A stretch of DNA of 64,000 bases, taken from assembly GCF_003355005.1 (NCBI RefSeq), contig NZ_CP029985.1:2223001-2287000 (forward strand), given 5' to 3'. Positions 8,240 through 16,785 of this stretch are shown here, piece after piece (within the stretch, counting starts at the first letter, position 1; every line of letters begins with the position of its first letter). The DNA is from Sphingomonas sp. FARSPH (GTDB taxonomy: Bacteria > Pseudomonadota > Alphaproteobacteria > Sphingomonadales > Sphingomonadaceae). The notes beneath the pieces were generated by a model that did no database searches, was not told where the DNA came from, and saw nothing but the letters and a program-made list of their open reading frames with translations. The translations under genes were made by a program, and so were the position numbers.

Positions 8240-8992
8240 TCAGGGATTGCCGCCCGGCATCATGCCCCCGCCCATCATGCCGCCACCCATCGGGGTCCGG
8301 CTGCCGCCGCCCGACATCCCGCCATAACCGCCGCGCCGCCGGCCGCCCTTGCGTTCCCCGCCGCTATTACCGCCGCCGCGCACCTCTGCCCGGACGCGGA
8401 CGTGGGGCAGTTCGTCCCACATCAGCTTGCCGTCGTGATTGGTGTCGAGCGCATCGAACCGCTGGCGCGCGGCGCGGGCGAATTCCATCGGGTCGACGCC
8501 GCGATTGAAGTTGCGGTCCGCGGGCGTCACCGGTTCGGGCAGGTCGAAATAGCTGAAGCGCGCCGCGCCGAGCTTGCTGGGATCGTAGAGTACCCCGCGC
8601 GTGCCCTGCACGTCCGCGCCGCCTTCGCCGTCCTGGCGCCGCGCGATGATGCCGCTGCCCCCCGCATTGCCCGATCGGACTTCGGGGGCGAGGACGTTCT
8701 CGTAATAATCGATGTCGTCGGGATCGATCTCGCCGTCGTTCTTGCGGTCGAGGATCTTGAAGAAACGGGTGGCGTCGGCGTTGAATTCGGCGAAGGACAG
8801 CGCACCGTCGTGATTGGTGTCGGCTCCGTCGAACCACGTCCGTTCGGGGTCGGGCGCCGCCTCCGTACCGCGGAACGGCTCGCCCATCGGGCTGATGAAG
8901 ATGCGGCGCGACCCTTCCGCCGCGGCGCCGGACGCGGCGGTGACGATTGCCAGCAGCGGCAGGGCTAACGCGATTCGAGCGAGACGGCGCAT
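8240..8992 (-). CDS. Exported EF-hand calcium-binding protein
   Basis: 250-residue protein with a signal peptide (about 1-24, ending ASGAAAEG). Three good EF-hand loops of the D-x-N/K-x-D-G type are present: DTNHDGALSFAEF, DRKNDGEIDPDDI and DTNHDGKLMWDEL. A degenerate fourth lies in DRNFNRGVDPMEF. The C-terminal 45 residues are Gly-, Arg- and Met-rich (GGMMGGGMM) and low in complexity. Such proteins are common in sphingomonads and probably buffer or sense calcium in the periplasm; no enzyme domain is seen. The ATG at 8992 was chosen because the signal peptide starts there. Confidence 0.8.
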   Translation of the reverse strand: MRRLARIALALPLLAIVTAASGAAAEGSRRIFISPMGEPFRGTEAAPDPERTWFDGADTNHDGALSFAEFNADATRFFKILDRKNDGEIDPDDIDYYENVLAPEVRSGNAGGSGIIARRQDGEGGADVQGTRGVLYDPSKLGAARFSYFDLPEPVTPADRNFNRGVDPMEFARAARQRFDALDTNHDGKLMWDELPHVRVRAEVRGGGNSGGERKGGRRRGGYGGMSGGGSRTPMGGGMMGGGMMPGGNP

Positions 8993-9132
8993 GGAAACTC
9001 CCCGATGAAAAGCCGACGATAGCCCAACCATTGCGATGTTGCGGCGAAATGTCGGCCGGATTCGTCGCGGCGATGATAGGGTGGCCATACAGAGATTTCC
9101 CCGCAACAATCGCTTGGCAAGACCATGGGGCG

Positions 9133-9855
9133 ATGACCATGCAGACCCAGATTTCCGACCAGCCCGCATCGATCCTCGTCGTCGACGATGATCGCGAGAT
9201 CCGCACCCTGCTGACGCAGAGCCTCGGCGCGCGTGGATACCGGGTGCAGGCGGCGGCGAACACGCGCGAGATGGACGCGGTGCTGGAACGCGAGCGGGTC
9301 GATGCGATCCTGCTTGACGTGATGATGCCGGGCGAGGACGGCATCGCCGCATGCCGCCGGATCGCGCGCGACGACGGGCCCGCGGTCATCTTCCTCAGCG
9401 CGCTCGGCGAGGAGCGCGATCGCATCGTCGGGCTGGAAATGGGCGCGACGCATTACCTGCCCAAGCCGTGCAGCGCGCGCGAGGTGCTGGCGACGGTGCG
9501 CGCGGCGCTGCGCATGCGGCGCCAGGCGACGGCGGGGGACCGCGTCTGCCTGGGCTTCGATGGCTGGATGATGGACCTCGTCGCGCACGAACTCTTCGAT
9601 CCCCAGAACGTGCTCGTCGGCCTGACCGACGGTGAATTCGCACTGTTGCGCGCCTTCGTCGAGCGGCCGCGTCGTGTATTGTCGCGCGAAATACTGCTGG
9701 AGGCGGCGCGCGGCCCCAATTCCGACGCGTTCGACCGTGCGATCGACGTGCAGATCAGCCGCCTGCGCCGCAAGCTGCGCTGCGGCGGCGACGAGATGAT
9801 CCGCACGATCCGCAACGAAGGCTATCTGTTCGTCCCCGCCGTCGCGCGGGTATGA
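9133..9855 (+). CDS. OmpR-family response regulator
   Basis: 240-residue response regulator. The receiver domain has acidic residues D18-D20, phospho-acceptor D62 in LLDVMMPGEDG and K111 (LPKP). The C-terminal winged helix (about 140-236) ends with the OmpR-type run IDVQISRLRRKL and a typical IRTIRNEGYLF wing. It is paired with the histidine kinase 13 bases downstream. The start is ambiguous between ATG 9133 and ATG 9139; a GGGG run at 9127-9130 suits the second better. The stimulus is unknown. Confidence 0.9.
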   Translation: MTMQTQISDQPASILVVDDDREIRTLLTQSLGARGYRVQAAANTREMDAVLERERVDAILLDVMMPGEDGIAACRRIARDDGPAVIFLSALGEERDRIVGLEMGATHYLPKPCSAREVLATVRAALRMRRQATAGDRVCLGFDGWMMDLVAHELFDPQNVLVGLTDGEFALLRAFVERPRRVLSREILLEAARGPNSDAFDRAIDVQISRLRRKLRCGGDEMIRTIRNEGYLFVPAVARV

Positions 9856-9868
9856 GCGCCGTGCGCGC

Positions 9869-11218
9869 ATGAGCGGGGCGGGGGAGGAGCCCGCGCCGAT
9901 CCCCGTGCTGCGGCGGATTGGCCTGTCGCTGTTCTGGCGGATATTCCTCGTCATGCTCGCCAGCGTGGCGAGCGTGCAGCTGGTGAACCTGGCGCTGGTC
10001 GTCTTCGTCACGCCGCCGACGCCGCATATCTTTTCCGTCGCGCAGGTGGCGAGCGCGCTGCGCCACGGGCGCGACGCCAGCGGCGAGATCGTGCTCGATC
10101 GTGAGGATGATGCGCCGGCGGGGCGGGGCCCGCGCACGCTGCACCTCGAACAGGCCCTCGCCGCGCAGCTGGGCGTGCCGATCCAGCGCGTGCGCGTCCA
10201 TTTCGGCGGCCCGCCCGCGTTCCTCCGTCCGATCGGGCCGGAGCTGAGCGCGCGTCGCCATCCGCGTCCCGACGCGCGCGCGCAAATACTGTTCGGCGGC
10301 TTCACCGTCGCGGTGCGCGAGCCCGATGGCGACTGGATCATCGCGCGTGCGGCGCGCACCGGCCTCGAAAGCTGGCGGTGGCGCGCGTTGTTGTGGCTGT
10401 TCGCTGCGCTGGTCGCGGTCGCGCCCTTCGCCTGGGTGTTGGCGCGGCGATCGACCGCGCCGGTGCGCCTGTTCGCCGCCGCCGCGGAGCGACTGGGACG
10501 CGACCCGCGCGCCGCGCCCGTGCCGCTGGACGGCCCGACCGAGATTGCCGAGGCGGCGATGGCGTTCAACCGGATGCAGACGCGGCTCAACCGCTACGTC
10601 GAGGATCGCACGACGATGATCGCGGCGATCGCGCACGACCTGCGCACGCCGCTGATGCGCCTGTCGCTCAGGCTGGAACAGGCACCCGAATCGATCCGCG
10701 CGGCGAGCGAGGCGGACATCCACGACATGCAGGCGATGATCGCCGCGGGTCTGGCCTTTTTCCGCGATGCGACGCAGACGGTCGAACGCCGCGCGCTCGA
10801 CCTGCGTTCGCTGACCGAAAGCATCGTCGACGATCTCGCCGATCGCGGTGCGGCGGTGACGCTGGCGGACGGCGACCCGCTGGTGGTGACCGGCGATGCG
10901 ACCGGGATCAAGGCGATCATCGGCAATCTCGTCGGCAACGCGCTAAAATATGCGGGGGATGCCGCGGTGACGCTGACGCGCGAGGGCGATCACGCGCGTA
11001 TCGACGTGCGCGATCATGGGCCGGGGATCGACCCCGACGACCTCGACCGCGTGTTCGAACCCTTCTTTCGCGGCGAACGCTCGCGCAACCGCGACACGGG
11101 CGGGATCGGGCTGGGGCTGGCGAGCGTGCGTGGCATCGCGCGCGCGCACGGCGGCGATGCGACGATGGCGAATCACCCCGACGGCGGCGCGCTCGCCAGC
11201 GTGTGGCTGCCGGTCTGA
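9869..11218 (+). CDS. Sensor histidine kinase (EnvZ-like architecture)
   Basis: 449-residue membrane kinase, partner of the preceding regulator. Membrane segments lie at about 21-48 and 172-192, flanking a periplasmic loop of about 120 residues with no recognised sensor fold. Next come a HAMP linker (about 193-245), a dimerisation helix with phospho-accepting H256 (IAHDLRTPL), and an ATPase domain with N-box (LVGNALKYA), DHGPGI and GIGLGL. EnvZ-like kinases often sense envelope or osmotic stress; nothing here fixes the signal. Confidence 0.9.
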   Translation: MSGAGEEPAPIPVLRRIGLSLFWRIFLVMLASVASVQLVNLALVVFVTPPTPHIFSVAQVASALRHGRDASGEIVLDREDDAPAGRGPRTLHLEQALAAQLGVPIQRVRVHFGGPPAFLRPIGPELSARRHPRPDARAQILFGGFTVAVREPDGDWIIARAARTGLESWRWRALLWLFAALVAVAPFAWVLARRSTAPVRLFAAAAERLGRDPRAAPVPLDGPTEIAEAAMAFNRMQTRLNRYVEDRTTMIAAIAHDLRTPLMRLSLRLEQAPESIRAASEADIHDMQAMIAAGLAFFRDATQTVERRALDLRSLTESIVDDLADRGAAVTLADGDPLVVTGDATGIKAIIGNLVGNALKYAGDAAVTLTREGDHARIDVRDHGPGIDPDDLDRVFEPFFRGERSRNRDTGGIGLGLASVRGIARAHGGDATMANHPDGGALASVWLPV

Positions 11219-11406
11219 TCGGGACGCGCGGGCGCGGGGCCCTGCGCGCCGAGTTCGTCGGCGATGATCCAGCGGCGGCTGAGCGCCAAGCGCATCAGGT
11301 TGAGCCCGCAGCTGCGGCAGCGGGCGCGGGCGATGCCGCCCGCCTCCCATTGCGTGCGACCGGGCCGATGGCGGCTGCGGCTGCAGGACGGCGTGGTCGA
11401 GGCCAT
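11173..11406 (-). CDS. Small Cys/Arg-rich protein of unknown function
   Basis: Possible 77-residue basic protein. A strong Shine-Dalgarno sequence (AAGGAGGTG) ends about 12 bases before the ATG at 11406, which is unusual in this window and is the main support. The centre holds a CxxC pair (ARCRSCGLNLMRLALSRRW), which could be half of a zinc site. The 3' end overlaps the histidine kinase gene antisense by 46 bases. I do not recognise a family with certainty, and it may be a chance frame. Confidence 0.4.
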   Translation of the reverse strand: MASTTPSCSRSRHRPGRTQWEAGGIARARCRSCGLNLMRLALSRRWIIADELGAQGPAPARPDQTGSHTLASAPPSG

Positions 11407-11590
11407 GGCGAGAAAAGCACCTCCTTCGAAGGCGCCGTTTCTGCGCCCGGTGCCTTGCACGCGAATGTCCCGCCGTCCCGTGCGCGGAAATATCCGGGAC
11501 ACATCGCCGCGCTAGCGGGGGGGTGTCGGTGTGGTTCTCTCCCGTTCGACATCATCGACAGGTCTGGGCGCTCCCCGGTGCCCGGCCCTT

Positions 11591-11626
11591 CCGGGCTGTG
11601 AGGACCTCGTGGTCCTTGCAGCCCGG
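11591..11626 (-). terminator. Strong two-step hairpin directly after the gre-like stop codon
   Basis: The arms CCGGGCTG (11591-11598) and CAGCCCGG (11619-11626) pair perfectly. Inside, after a 2x2 internal loop, AGGACC (11601-11606) pairs with GGTCCT (11611-11616) around a 4-base loop. The stem begins at the base next to the stop codon of the gre-like gene. There is no U-tract, so it may be a 3' stabilising stem or a U-less terminator. Confidence 0.5.
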
Positions 11627-12109
11627 TCAGGCCGCCGGATCGTCGATCGGTGCCACCGCCAGTACGCGAATCGCGCCTTCACGACCGTTGAAGGGCAGTA
11701 CGTCGCCCGGCTCCGCCCCCGCCAGCGCGCGGGCGAGCGGTGCCGAAAAGGCGATGCGATCGGCGTGCGGGTCTGCCTCGTCATCGCCGACGATCGCCAG
11801 CCGCCGCGTCCGCCCGCCCATCGCGACATCGACATAGGTGCCAAAGCCCACGGTGCCGTCTTCGGGCGCGAAGGTCGGCTCCGCGGTTGCACGCCGCGTC
11901 TGCCAGTAGCGCAGGTCGCGCCGCGTCGCCTGCACCGCCGCCTCGTCGTCCGCGGCGATGGCGGCGAGCCTTTCCTCCAGTTCGGCGATCCGCGCGGCGA
12001 TGAGCGCCACACCTGCGCGCGTCACCCGGTTGGGGCCGGGGGGCAGGGGGATTTCGAACCTGGGTTCCAGAGGCTCGTCGTCGCTCTCGCGACGGAAGGC
12101 TACGCTCAT
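11627..12109 (-). CDS. GreA/GreB-family transcription elongation factor-like protein
   Basis: 160-residue protein. The N-terminal helical part (about 25-70, ARIAELEERLAAI) is a coiled coil shorter than in true GreA/GreB. The C-terminal FKBP-like domain has the Gre fold signatures GTVGFGTYVDV and ALAGAEPGDVLPF. GreA/GreB rescue backtracked RNA polymerase by stimulating cleavage; this divergent member may do that or bind polymerase otherwise. ATG 12109 was chosen because GGAGAGG lies 6 bases before it, whereas ATG 12115 would abut that site. A strong hairpin follows the stop. Confidence 0.75.
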   Translation of the reverse strand: MSVAFRRESDDEPLEPRFEIPLPPGPNRVTRAGVALIAARIAELEERLAAIAADDEAAVQATRRDLRYWQTRRATAEPTFAPEDGTVGFGTYVDVAMGGRTRRLAIVGDDEADPHADRIAFSAPLARALAGAEPGDVLPFNGREGAIRVLAVAPIDDPAA

Positions 12110-12208
12110 GTCCATCCTCTCCGCCGCGCTGTCCCGGCGTGGGACGGCGCGGACTTAACCACCTTTACCGCTGGTCCAAATCGTAAACGGCGCGTTAACG
12201 CCTTCGCC

Positions 12209-12379
12209 ATGACCAGACGCCTCGTCCTCACCAACGAAGCCGCCCGCCATCCTTTCCGGCGGAATCTGCCACCGTCCGTGACGCGCATCGCGCGCCCGCA
12301 GGGTGACGATCAGGACTGGAAGCTGTTCTGCCTCAGCTTCGCGGCCTTTTTCATCTGTTTCTACACGCTGATCTTCTGA
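12209..12379 (+). CDS. Small single-span membrane protein, unknown function
   Basis: 56-residue protein with a basic, polar N-terminal half (ARHPFRRNLPPSVTRIARP) and a C-terminal hydrophobic helix (about 40-56, LFCLSFAAFFICFYTLIF). That pattern suits an N-in tail-anchored membrane protein. It is divergent from the gre-like gene and followed by a clean hairpin 12 bases after the stop, which supports it as a transcribed unit. The function is unknown. Confidence 0.55.
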   Translation: MTRRLVLTNEAARHPFRRNLPPSVTRIARPQGDDQDWKLFCLSFAAFFICFYTLIF

Positions 12380-12390
12380 CGGGGTTCTAG

Positions 12391-12414
12391 GAAACGCGCG
12401 GCAGGGCGCGTTTC
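12391..12414. terminator. Bidirectional terminator-like hairpin
   Basis: Perfect 9-bp arms GAAACGCGC (12391-12399) and GCGCGTTTC (12406-12414) lie around a 6-base loop. They sit between the convergent small membrane gene (ends 12379) and the LplT-like transporter (ends 12430). TTTC ends the plus-strand stem, giving a weak U-rich tail. Confidence 0.6.
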
Positions 12415-12429
12415 GACGCGGTGTCGGCC

Positions 12430-13719
12430 TCAGTCGCAGGCGCGGTGCAGCTTCTGCGCCAGCCACGCCGCGACGAGGCACATGGCGGCGACCAGGAACA
12501 GCATCTCCAGCGGTTGCACCCCCGCCGCGCTCAGACCCATCACCGCTGCCGACCCCAGCGTCATCGCGCCCGAATTGACGACGTTGTTCGCCGCGACGGT
12601 GCGCGCCGTCTGGTCCTTTTCCACCGTCGTGGTCAGGAACGCGTAGAGCGGCACGACGAACATGCCCCCAGTCGTCGCGATGGCGAGCAGGCACAGCATG
12701 ATCGCGACCGCGCGCGGCTGCGCGACGAACGCGCCCCAATGGTACAATGTGCCGTCCGGCGCCGGCGTCCAGCCGTGGCACAGGAACGAGAAGAGGATGA
12801 CGAACGCGCCCATCGCGATCACCGACACCGGGGAATAACGCGCGCTGATCCGGCCGCGCAGCATCGTGTTGATGACGACCGATCCGATCGCGACCCCGAC
12901 CGAGAAGACCGCGATCGCGCCGCTCGCCACACGTTCGTCCGCGGTCAGCACGTTCTTCACCAGCGGCGGGAAGATGACGATCAGCACCGCGCCGATCGTC
13001 CAGAAGAAACTGATCGCGCAGATCGACAGGAACAGGCGCGGGATGTGCAGCGTCGCGCGGATCAGCCGCCATGACGAGGTGAAGGGATTGTAGTTGATCG
13101 CGAGTTTCGGCCCTTCGCGCGGCGCGGGCGGCACCTGGCGCGCGGTGATCCAGCCGACCGCCGCGACGCCGAGTACCGCGATCGCTGCGCCCTCGATCGG
13201 GATCCAGCCGGCGACGACGGTGCCGAGCAGGATCGCCAGATACGTCCCCGCCTCGACCAGCCCGGTCCCGCCCAGCACGTCGTGCGGCGGCAGGTGCTGC
13301 GGCAGGATCGCGTATTTGATCGGCCCGAAGAATGTGGAATGGACGCCCAGGAACAGCACCGCCCCCAGCATCAGGCCGATGCCCAGCGTCGGCAGCCCCG
13401 CCCGCGCGACGAGCAGACCCGCCGCGCCCAGCAGCATGATGAAGATTTCCGCAGTCTTCACGATGCGGATGATGCGCGCCTTGTCGTGGCTGTCCGCCAA
13501 CTGCCCCGCCAGCGCGGAGAAGAGGAAGAAGGGCAGGATCGCGATGCCCGTCGCCAGCGCGTTGAAATTCGCCTCCATCCGCGGATCGTCGAAGATCGCG
13601 TAGGTCGCAAACAGCACCATCGACGTCTTGAACAGATTGTCGTTGAACGCGCCGAGGAACTGCGTGGTGAACAGGGGCAGGAAGCGGCGTTGCTTCAGCA
13701 ACCCCAAGGCATTCAACAT
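12430..13719 (-). CDS. MFS transporter, LplT-like (lysophospholipid flippase family)
   Basis: 429-residue inner-membrane protein with about twelve helices. The N-terminus (FTTQFLGAFNDNLFKTSM) and the run GVHSTFFGPIKYAILPQHL are hallmarks of the LplT branch, which flips lysophospholipids across the inner membrane for re-acylation. In many bacteria LplT pairs with or is fused to an Aas acyltransferase. None is adjacent here, though a PlsC-like gene lies at 47.9 kb. Single gene, convergent with the small membrane protein. Confidence 0.8.
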   Translation of the reverse strand: MLNALGLLKQRRFLPLFTTQFLGAFNDNLFKTSMVLFATYAIFDDPRMEANFNALATGIAILPFFLFSALAGQLADSHDKARIIRIVKTAEIFIMLLGAAGLLVARAGLPTLGIGLMLGAVLFLGVHSTFFGPIKYAILPQHLPPHDVLGGTGLVEAGTYLAILLGTVVAGWIPIEGAAIAVLGVAAVGWITARQVPPAPREGPKLAINYNPFTSSWRLIRATLHIPRLFLSICAISFFWTIGAVLIVIFPPLVKNVLTADERVASGAIAVFSVGVAIGSVVINTMLRGRISARYSPVSVIAMGAFVILFSFLCHGWTPAPDGTLYHWGAFVAQPRAVAIMLCLLAIATTGGMFVVPLYAFLTTTVEKDQTARTVAANNVVNSGAMTLGSAAVMGLSAAGVQPLEMLFLVAAMCLVAAWLAQKLHRACD

Positions 13720-13905
13720 GACGGACGCAGACCCCGGATGGTGACGGACGTGTCATCGGCATAGCCGAGCCGGCGAGCATCGCCAACGACTTAGCGTTTC
13801 GGGCAATGCAGCGCGCGGCGGGGCGGGCGGGCTCAATCGCAAGTTTTACCTCGGCACCCCCGCGCGATGGGTTCCGCCCGCCCGCGAGCGGCGATAGGAA
13901 GAGCC

Positions 13906-14472
13906 ATGCTGACGCTGCCCAACCTGTTGACCCTGTCGCGGATCGTCGCGGTGCCGCTGCTCGTCGCGTTCCTGTGGTGGCCGCGGTGGGAGGCGGGGTT
14001 CGCGATCGCCTTCGCGCTCTACTGCCTGATGGGCATCACCGATTATTTCGACGGCTATCTCGCCCGGGCGAAGGGGGCGGTGTCGAAGCTGGGCATCTTC
14101 CTCGATCCGATCGCGGACAAGATCATGGTCGCGGCGGTCATCCTGATGCTGGTCGGCACGCGCCATGACGATGCCGCGCTGATCACCGGCGTCCACCTGA
14201 TCGCCGCGCTCGTCATCCTGCTGCGCGAGATTGCGGTGTCGGGCCTGCGCGAATTCCTGGCGGGGCTGCAGGTGTCGCTGCCCGTGTCGAAGCTCGCCAA
14301 GTGGAAGACGACGCTGCAACTCGTCGCGTTCGGCGCGCTGATCCTCGCCGGCGCGTTGCCGGCGCAGGCGTGGATCAAAACGGTCGGGCTCGGCTGCCTG
14401 TGGAGCGCGGCCGCGCTGACGCTGGTGACGGGCTGGGATTACCTGCGCGTCGGCCTGAAGCACATGGACTGA
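13906..14472 (+). CDS. pgsA: CDP-diacylglycerol--glycerol-3-phosphate 3-phosphatidyltransferase
   Basis: 188-residue membrane enzyme that makes phosphatidylglycerophosphate, the first committed step to phosphatidylglycerol and cardiolipin. The CDP-alcohol phosphotransferase motif is complete within DYFDGYLARAK and the following GIFLDPIADK (D-G-x2-A-R-x8-G-x3-D-x3-D). The opening MLTLPNLLTLSRI is typical of PgsA. The ATG at 13906 has AGGA about 8 bases upstream; an upstream in-frame ATG lacks homology. It is followed 6 bases later by moaD in the same direction. Confidence 0.93.
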   Translation: MLTLPNLLTLSRIVAVPLLVAFLWWPRWEAGFAIAFALYCLMGITDYFDGYLARAKGAVSKLGIFLDPIADKIMVAAVILMLVGTRHDDAALITGVHLIAALVILLREIAVSGLREFLAGLQVSLPVSKLAKWKTTLQLVAFGALILAGALPAQAWIKTVGLGCLWSAAALTLVTGWDYLRVGLKHMD

Positions 14473-14478
14473 GCGCGC

Positions 14479-14736
14479 ATGGCGGTCGACATCCTCTATT
14501 TCGCCTGGGTGCGCGAGGCGATGGGCCGCGCGGCGGAGCGCGTGTCGCCGCCAGCGTCCGTGGCGAGCATTGCCGACCTCGTCGACTGGCTGGCCGCGCG
14601 CGATCCCGCCGCGGCCGCAGCGCTGGCCGATCGCGGGCGGTTGCGCGCGGCGGTGGACCAGATGTTCGTCGGCCTCGACGCGCCGATCGCGGGCGCGCGC
14701 GAGATCGCGCTGTTCCCGCCGGTGACCGGCGGATGA
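14479..14736 (+). CDS. moaD: Molybdopterin synthase small subunit (MoaD)
   Basis: 85-residue ubiquitin-like sulfur carrier. The C-terminus ends in Gly-Gly (VTGG), the tail that is thiocarboxylated to donate sulfur to the molybdopterin precursor. It lies between pgsA and moaE, and its stop overlaps the moaE start (ATGA), matching its role as the partner of MoaE. The molybdenum cofactor made here would serve enzymes such as the PaoABC oxidoreductase at 27.7-31.5 kb. Confidence 0.93.
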   Translation: MAVDILYFAWVREAMGRAAERVSPPASVASIADLVDWLAARDPAAAAALADRGRLRAAVDQMFVGLDAPIAGAREIALFPPVTGG

Positions 14737-15185
14737 TCCGCGTCCTCGTGTCCCGCGACCCGATCGACCTCGTCGCGGAGATGGGCCGCATCGAGGCGGC
14801 GGCGGGCGCCGGCGCGGTCGCGACCTTCACCGGCCTGGTTCGGCGCGATGCCGATGCGACGGGGGCGGTCGGCACACTGGAACTGGAACATTATCCCGGC
14901 GCGACCGAGGCGGCGCTGACCCGGCTTGCCGAGCAGTCGCTGGACCGCTGGCAACTGGGGGCGGCAACGATCGTCCACCGCGTCGGGCCGATGGCGCCGG
15001 GGGAGCGCATCGTCTTCGTCGCCGCCGCGGCGCCGCATCGCGCCGCCGCGCTGGCAGCGTGCGCCTATCTGATCGACCGGCTGAAGACCGACGCGCCCTT
15101 CTGGAAGCGCGAAATGCGCGACGGCGTCGCCCGCTGGGTCGAGGCGCGCGCCGCCGACGATGCCGCGGCGGCGCGATGGGAATAG
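14733..15185 (+). CDS. moaE: Molybdopterin synthase catalytic subunit (MoaE)
   Basis: 150-residue large subunit of molybdopterin synthase, which inserts two sulfurs into cyclic pyranopterin monophosphate. Family runs include ATFTGLVR near residue 30, LELEHYPG, HRVGPMAPGE, and the catalytic-lysine region PFWKRE near residue 125. The ATG overlaps the moaD stop by four bases. It ends 13 bases from the convergent fasciclin gene. Confidence 0.94.
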   Translation: MIRVLVSRDPIDLVAEMGRIEAAAGAGAVATFTGLVRRDADATGAVGTLELEHYPGATEAALTRLAEQSLDRWQLGAATIVHRVGPMAPGERIVFVAAAAPHRAAALAACAYLIDRLKTDAPFWKREMRDGVARWVEARAADDAAAARWE

Positions 15186-15198
15186 CCGCCCGCCATCG

Positions 15199-15819
15199 TC
15201 AAGGCAGCGTCGGCGTCAGCACGCCATTGACGACGTGGAGCAGGCCGTTCGCCTGGCGCAGGTCGCCCGCCTCGACATAGGCCTTTTCGCCGCTGCTGCT
15301 GGTCAGCGTGACGACGCCGTCGGTCAGCGTCGCCACGATCGGCTGCCCCGCCAGCGTCATCAGCGTCGTCCGCCCGCCGCCCGCGGCGATCCGCTGCGCC
15401 AGCGTGGCGACGTCGATCTCGCCCGGGACGACATGGTTGCGCAGCAGCAGCGCCAGCGTCGGGCGATTGTCGGGGGCGAGCAGGTCGCGCGCGACGCCGG
15501 GTGCCAGCCGCGCATAGGCGGCGTCGCTGGGCGCGAACACCGTATAGGGACCCTGCGCCGCCAGCGTCGGCGCCAGGCCGCTCGCGCGCAGTTCGGCCGC
15601 CAGCGTCGAGAAACCGGGCGTCGCCGCGACCGATTGCGCGATCGTCGCATCCGGGCCGATCGCGGCGGGATCGACCGCGACCGGACCCGTCGTCGCCGTG
15701 ACCGGCGGCGGCGCGACGCCCGGCGCGATCGTGGCGGGGGGCACGCAGCCGGGCAGCGCGGCAAGCAGCAGGATCGCGGCGCTGCGGCGCGGCAGATAGT
15801 GGCGGAACGAGGGATGCAT
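15199..15819 (-). CDS. Fasciclin-domain lipoprotein
   Basis: 206-residue envelope protein. The signal peptide ends in a lipobox (LLAALPGC, C25). A Pro-, Val- and Thr-rich linker precedes one fasciclin (FAS1) domain from about residue 58. FAS1 signatures are GPYTVFAPSDAAYARL (H1) and LLHVVNGVLTPTL at the very end (H2). FAS1 proteins act in adhesion or envelope interactions; the ligand is unknown. The ATG at 15819 was chosen because the signal peptide starts there. Confidence 0.85.
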   Translation of the reverse strand: MHPSFRHYLPRRSAAILLLAALPGCVPPATIAPGVAPPPVTATTGPVAVDPAAIGPDATIAQSVAATPGFSTLAAELRASGLAPTLAAQGPYTVFAPSDAAYARLAPGVARDLLAPDNRPTLALLLRNHVVPGEIDVATLAQRIAAGGGRTTLMTLAGQPIVATLTDGVVTLTSSSGEKAYVEAGDLRQANGLLHVVNGVLTPTLP

Positions 15820-15866
15820 GACGGGGGCTACGCCCGAACGGCGCGTGGAGTTGCGGGAAAGCGGCA

Positions 15867-16769
15867 TTACTGGACCTGCGCGAGCGTTTCGGCGAGCAGC
15901 TGGAAATCGCGCTCGCGCGGTGAGGCGCGGCGCCAGACCAGTGCGATGCGGCGGACCGCATTTTCGGCCGCCAGCGGCCGCGCGACGATGCCGGTATGCT
16001 CGAGGATGCCTGCCTTGATCGCCATTTCGGGCAGCATCGTCATGCCGAGACCATTGTCGACCATCTGCACGATGGTGTGGAGCGAGGTGCCGAGCATCGT
16101 CGCTTCGGCGCGCAGTTCGGGTCGGTTGCAGGCGGCGAGCGCGTGATCCTTCAGGCAATGCCCGTCCTCGAGCAGCAGCAGCCGGTTCTCGTCGATCGCG
16201 GATGCCGGGATCGACGGCGGATCGCTCGGCATGTCGCCCGCCTGATAGGCGACGTAGAGCCGGTCGTCGAACAAGGTCTGCGACGCGACCTCGCCGCAGG
16301 CGAAGGGCAAGGCGAGGAGGACGCAATCGGTGCGTCCGTTGTGCAGCCCCTCGCACGCCGCGCCGCTCGGCTCCTCGCGCAGGAACAGCTTGAGGTCGGG
16401 GTAATCGGCGCGCAGCCGCGGCAGAATGCGCGGCAGCATGAACGGCGCGATCGTTGGGATGACGCTCATCCGCATGTCGCCCGACAGCGGCCGGCCGGCG
16501 GCGCGCGCGATGTCGCCCAGCTCCTCCGCCTCGCGCAGCACGCGGCGCGCCTTGTCCGCGATCCGGTCGCCGAGCGGGGTGAAGCGCACGACGCGCCGCG
16601 TCCGCTCGACCAGCACGACGCCGATCAGCGTCTCCAGCTCGCGCAGGCCCGCCGACAGCGTCGACTGCGTGACGAAGCATGCCTCGGCGGCGCGGCCGAA
16701 ATGGCCGTTGTCCTTCAGCGCCACCAGATATTGCAGCTGTTTGAGCGTCGGCAGGTAGGTCGCGGCCAT
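15867..16769 (-). CDS. oxyR: OxyR, peroxide-sensing LysR-type regulator
   Basis: 300-residue LysR-type activator. The N-terminal helix-turn-helix includes GRAAEACFVTQSTLSAGLRE. The sensor domain carries the two OxyR redox cysteines C205 and C214 in LEDGHCLKDHALAAC, with the same spacing as C199/C208 in E. coli. Hydrogen peroxide forms a disulfide between them and switches the protein to an activator of katG, ahpC and similar genes. A perfect palindrome lies 17 bases upstream of the start, and the same palindrome occurs before katG in this window. Confidence 0.95.
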   Translation of the reverse strand: MAATYLPTLKQLQYLVALKDNGHFGRAAEACFVTQSTLSAGLRELETLIGVVLVERTRRVVRFTPLGDRIADKARRVLREAEELGDIARAAGRPLSGDMRMSVIPTIAPFMLPRILPRLRADYPDLKLFLREEPSGAACEGLHNGRTDCVLLALPFACGEVASQTLFDDRLYVAYQAGDMPSDPPSIPASAIDENRLLLLEDGHCLKDHALAACNRPELRAEATMLGTSLHTIVQMVDNGLGMTMLPEMAIKAGILEHTGIVARPLAAENAVRRIALVWRRASPRERDFQLLAETLAQVQ

Positions 16770-16785
16770 GGGTCGCCTTTATCGA

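Noticed and set aside
12155..13786. 543-codon minus-strand frame overlapping the LplT-like transporter
   Set aside because: Arg/Gly-rich shadow in another frame on the same strand; the true transporter frame has clear helices.
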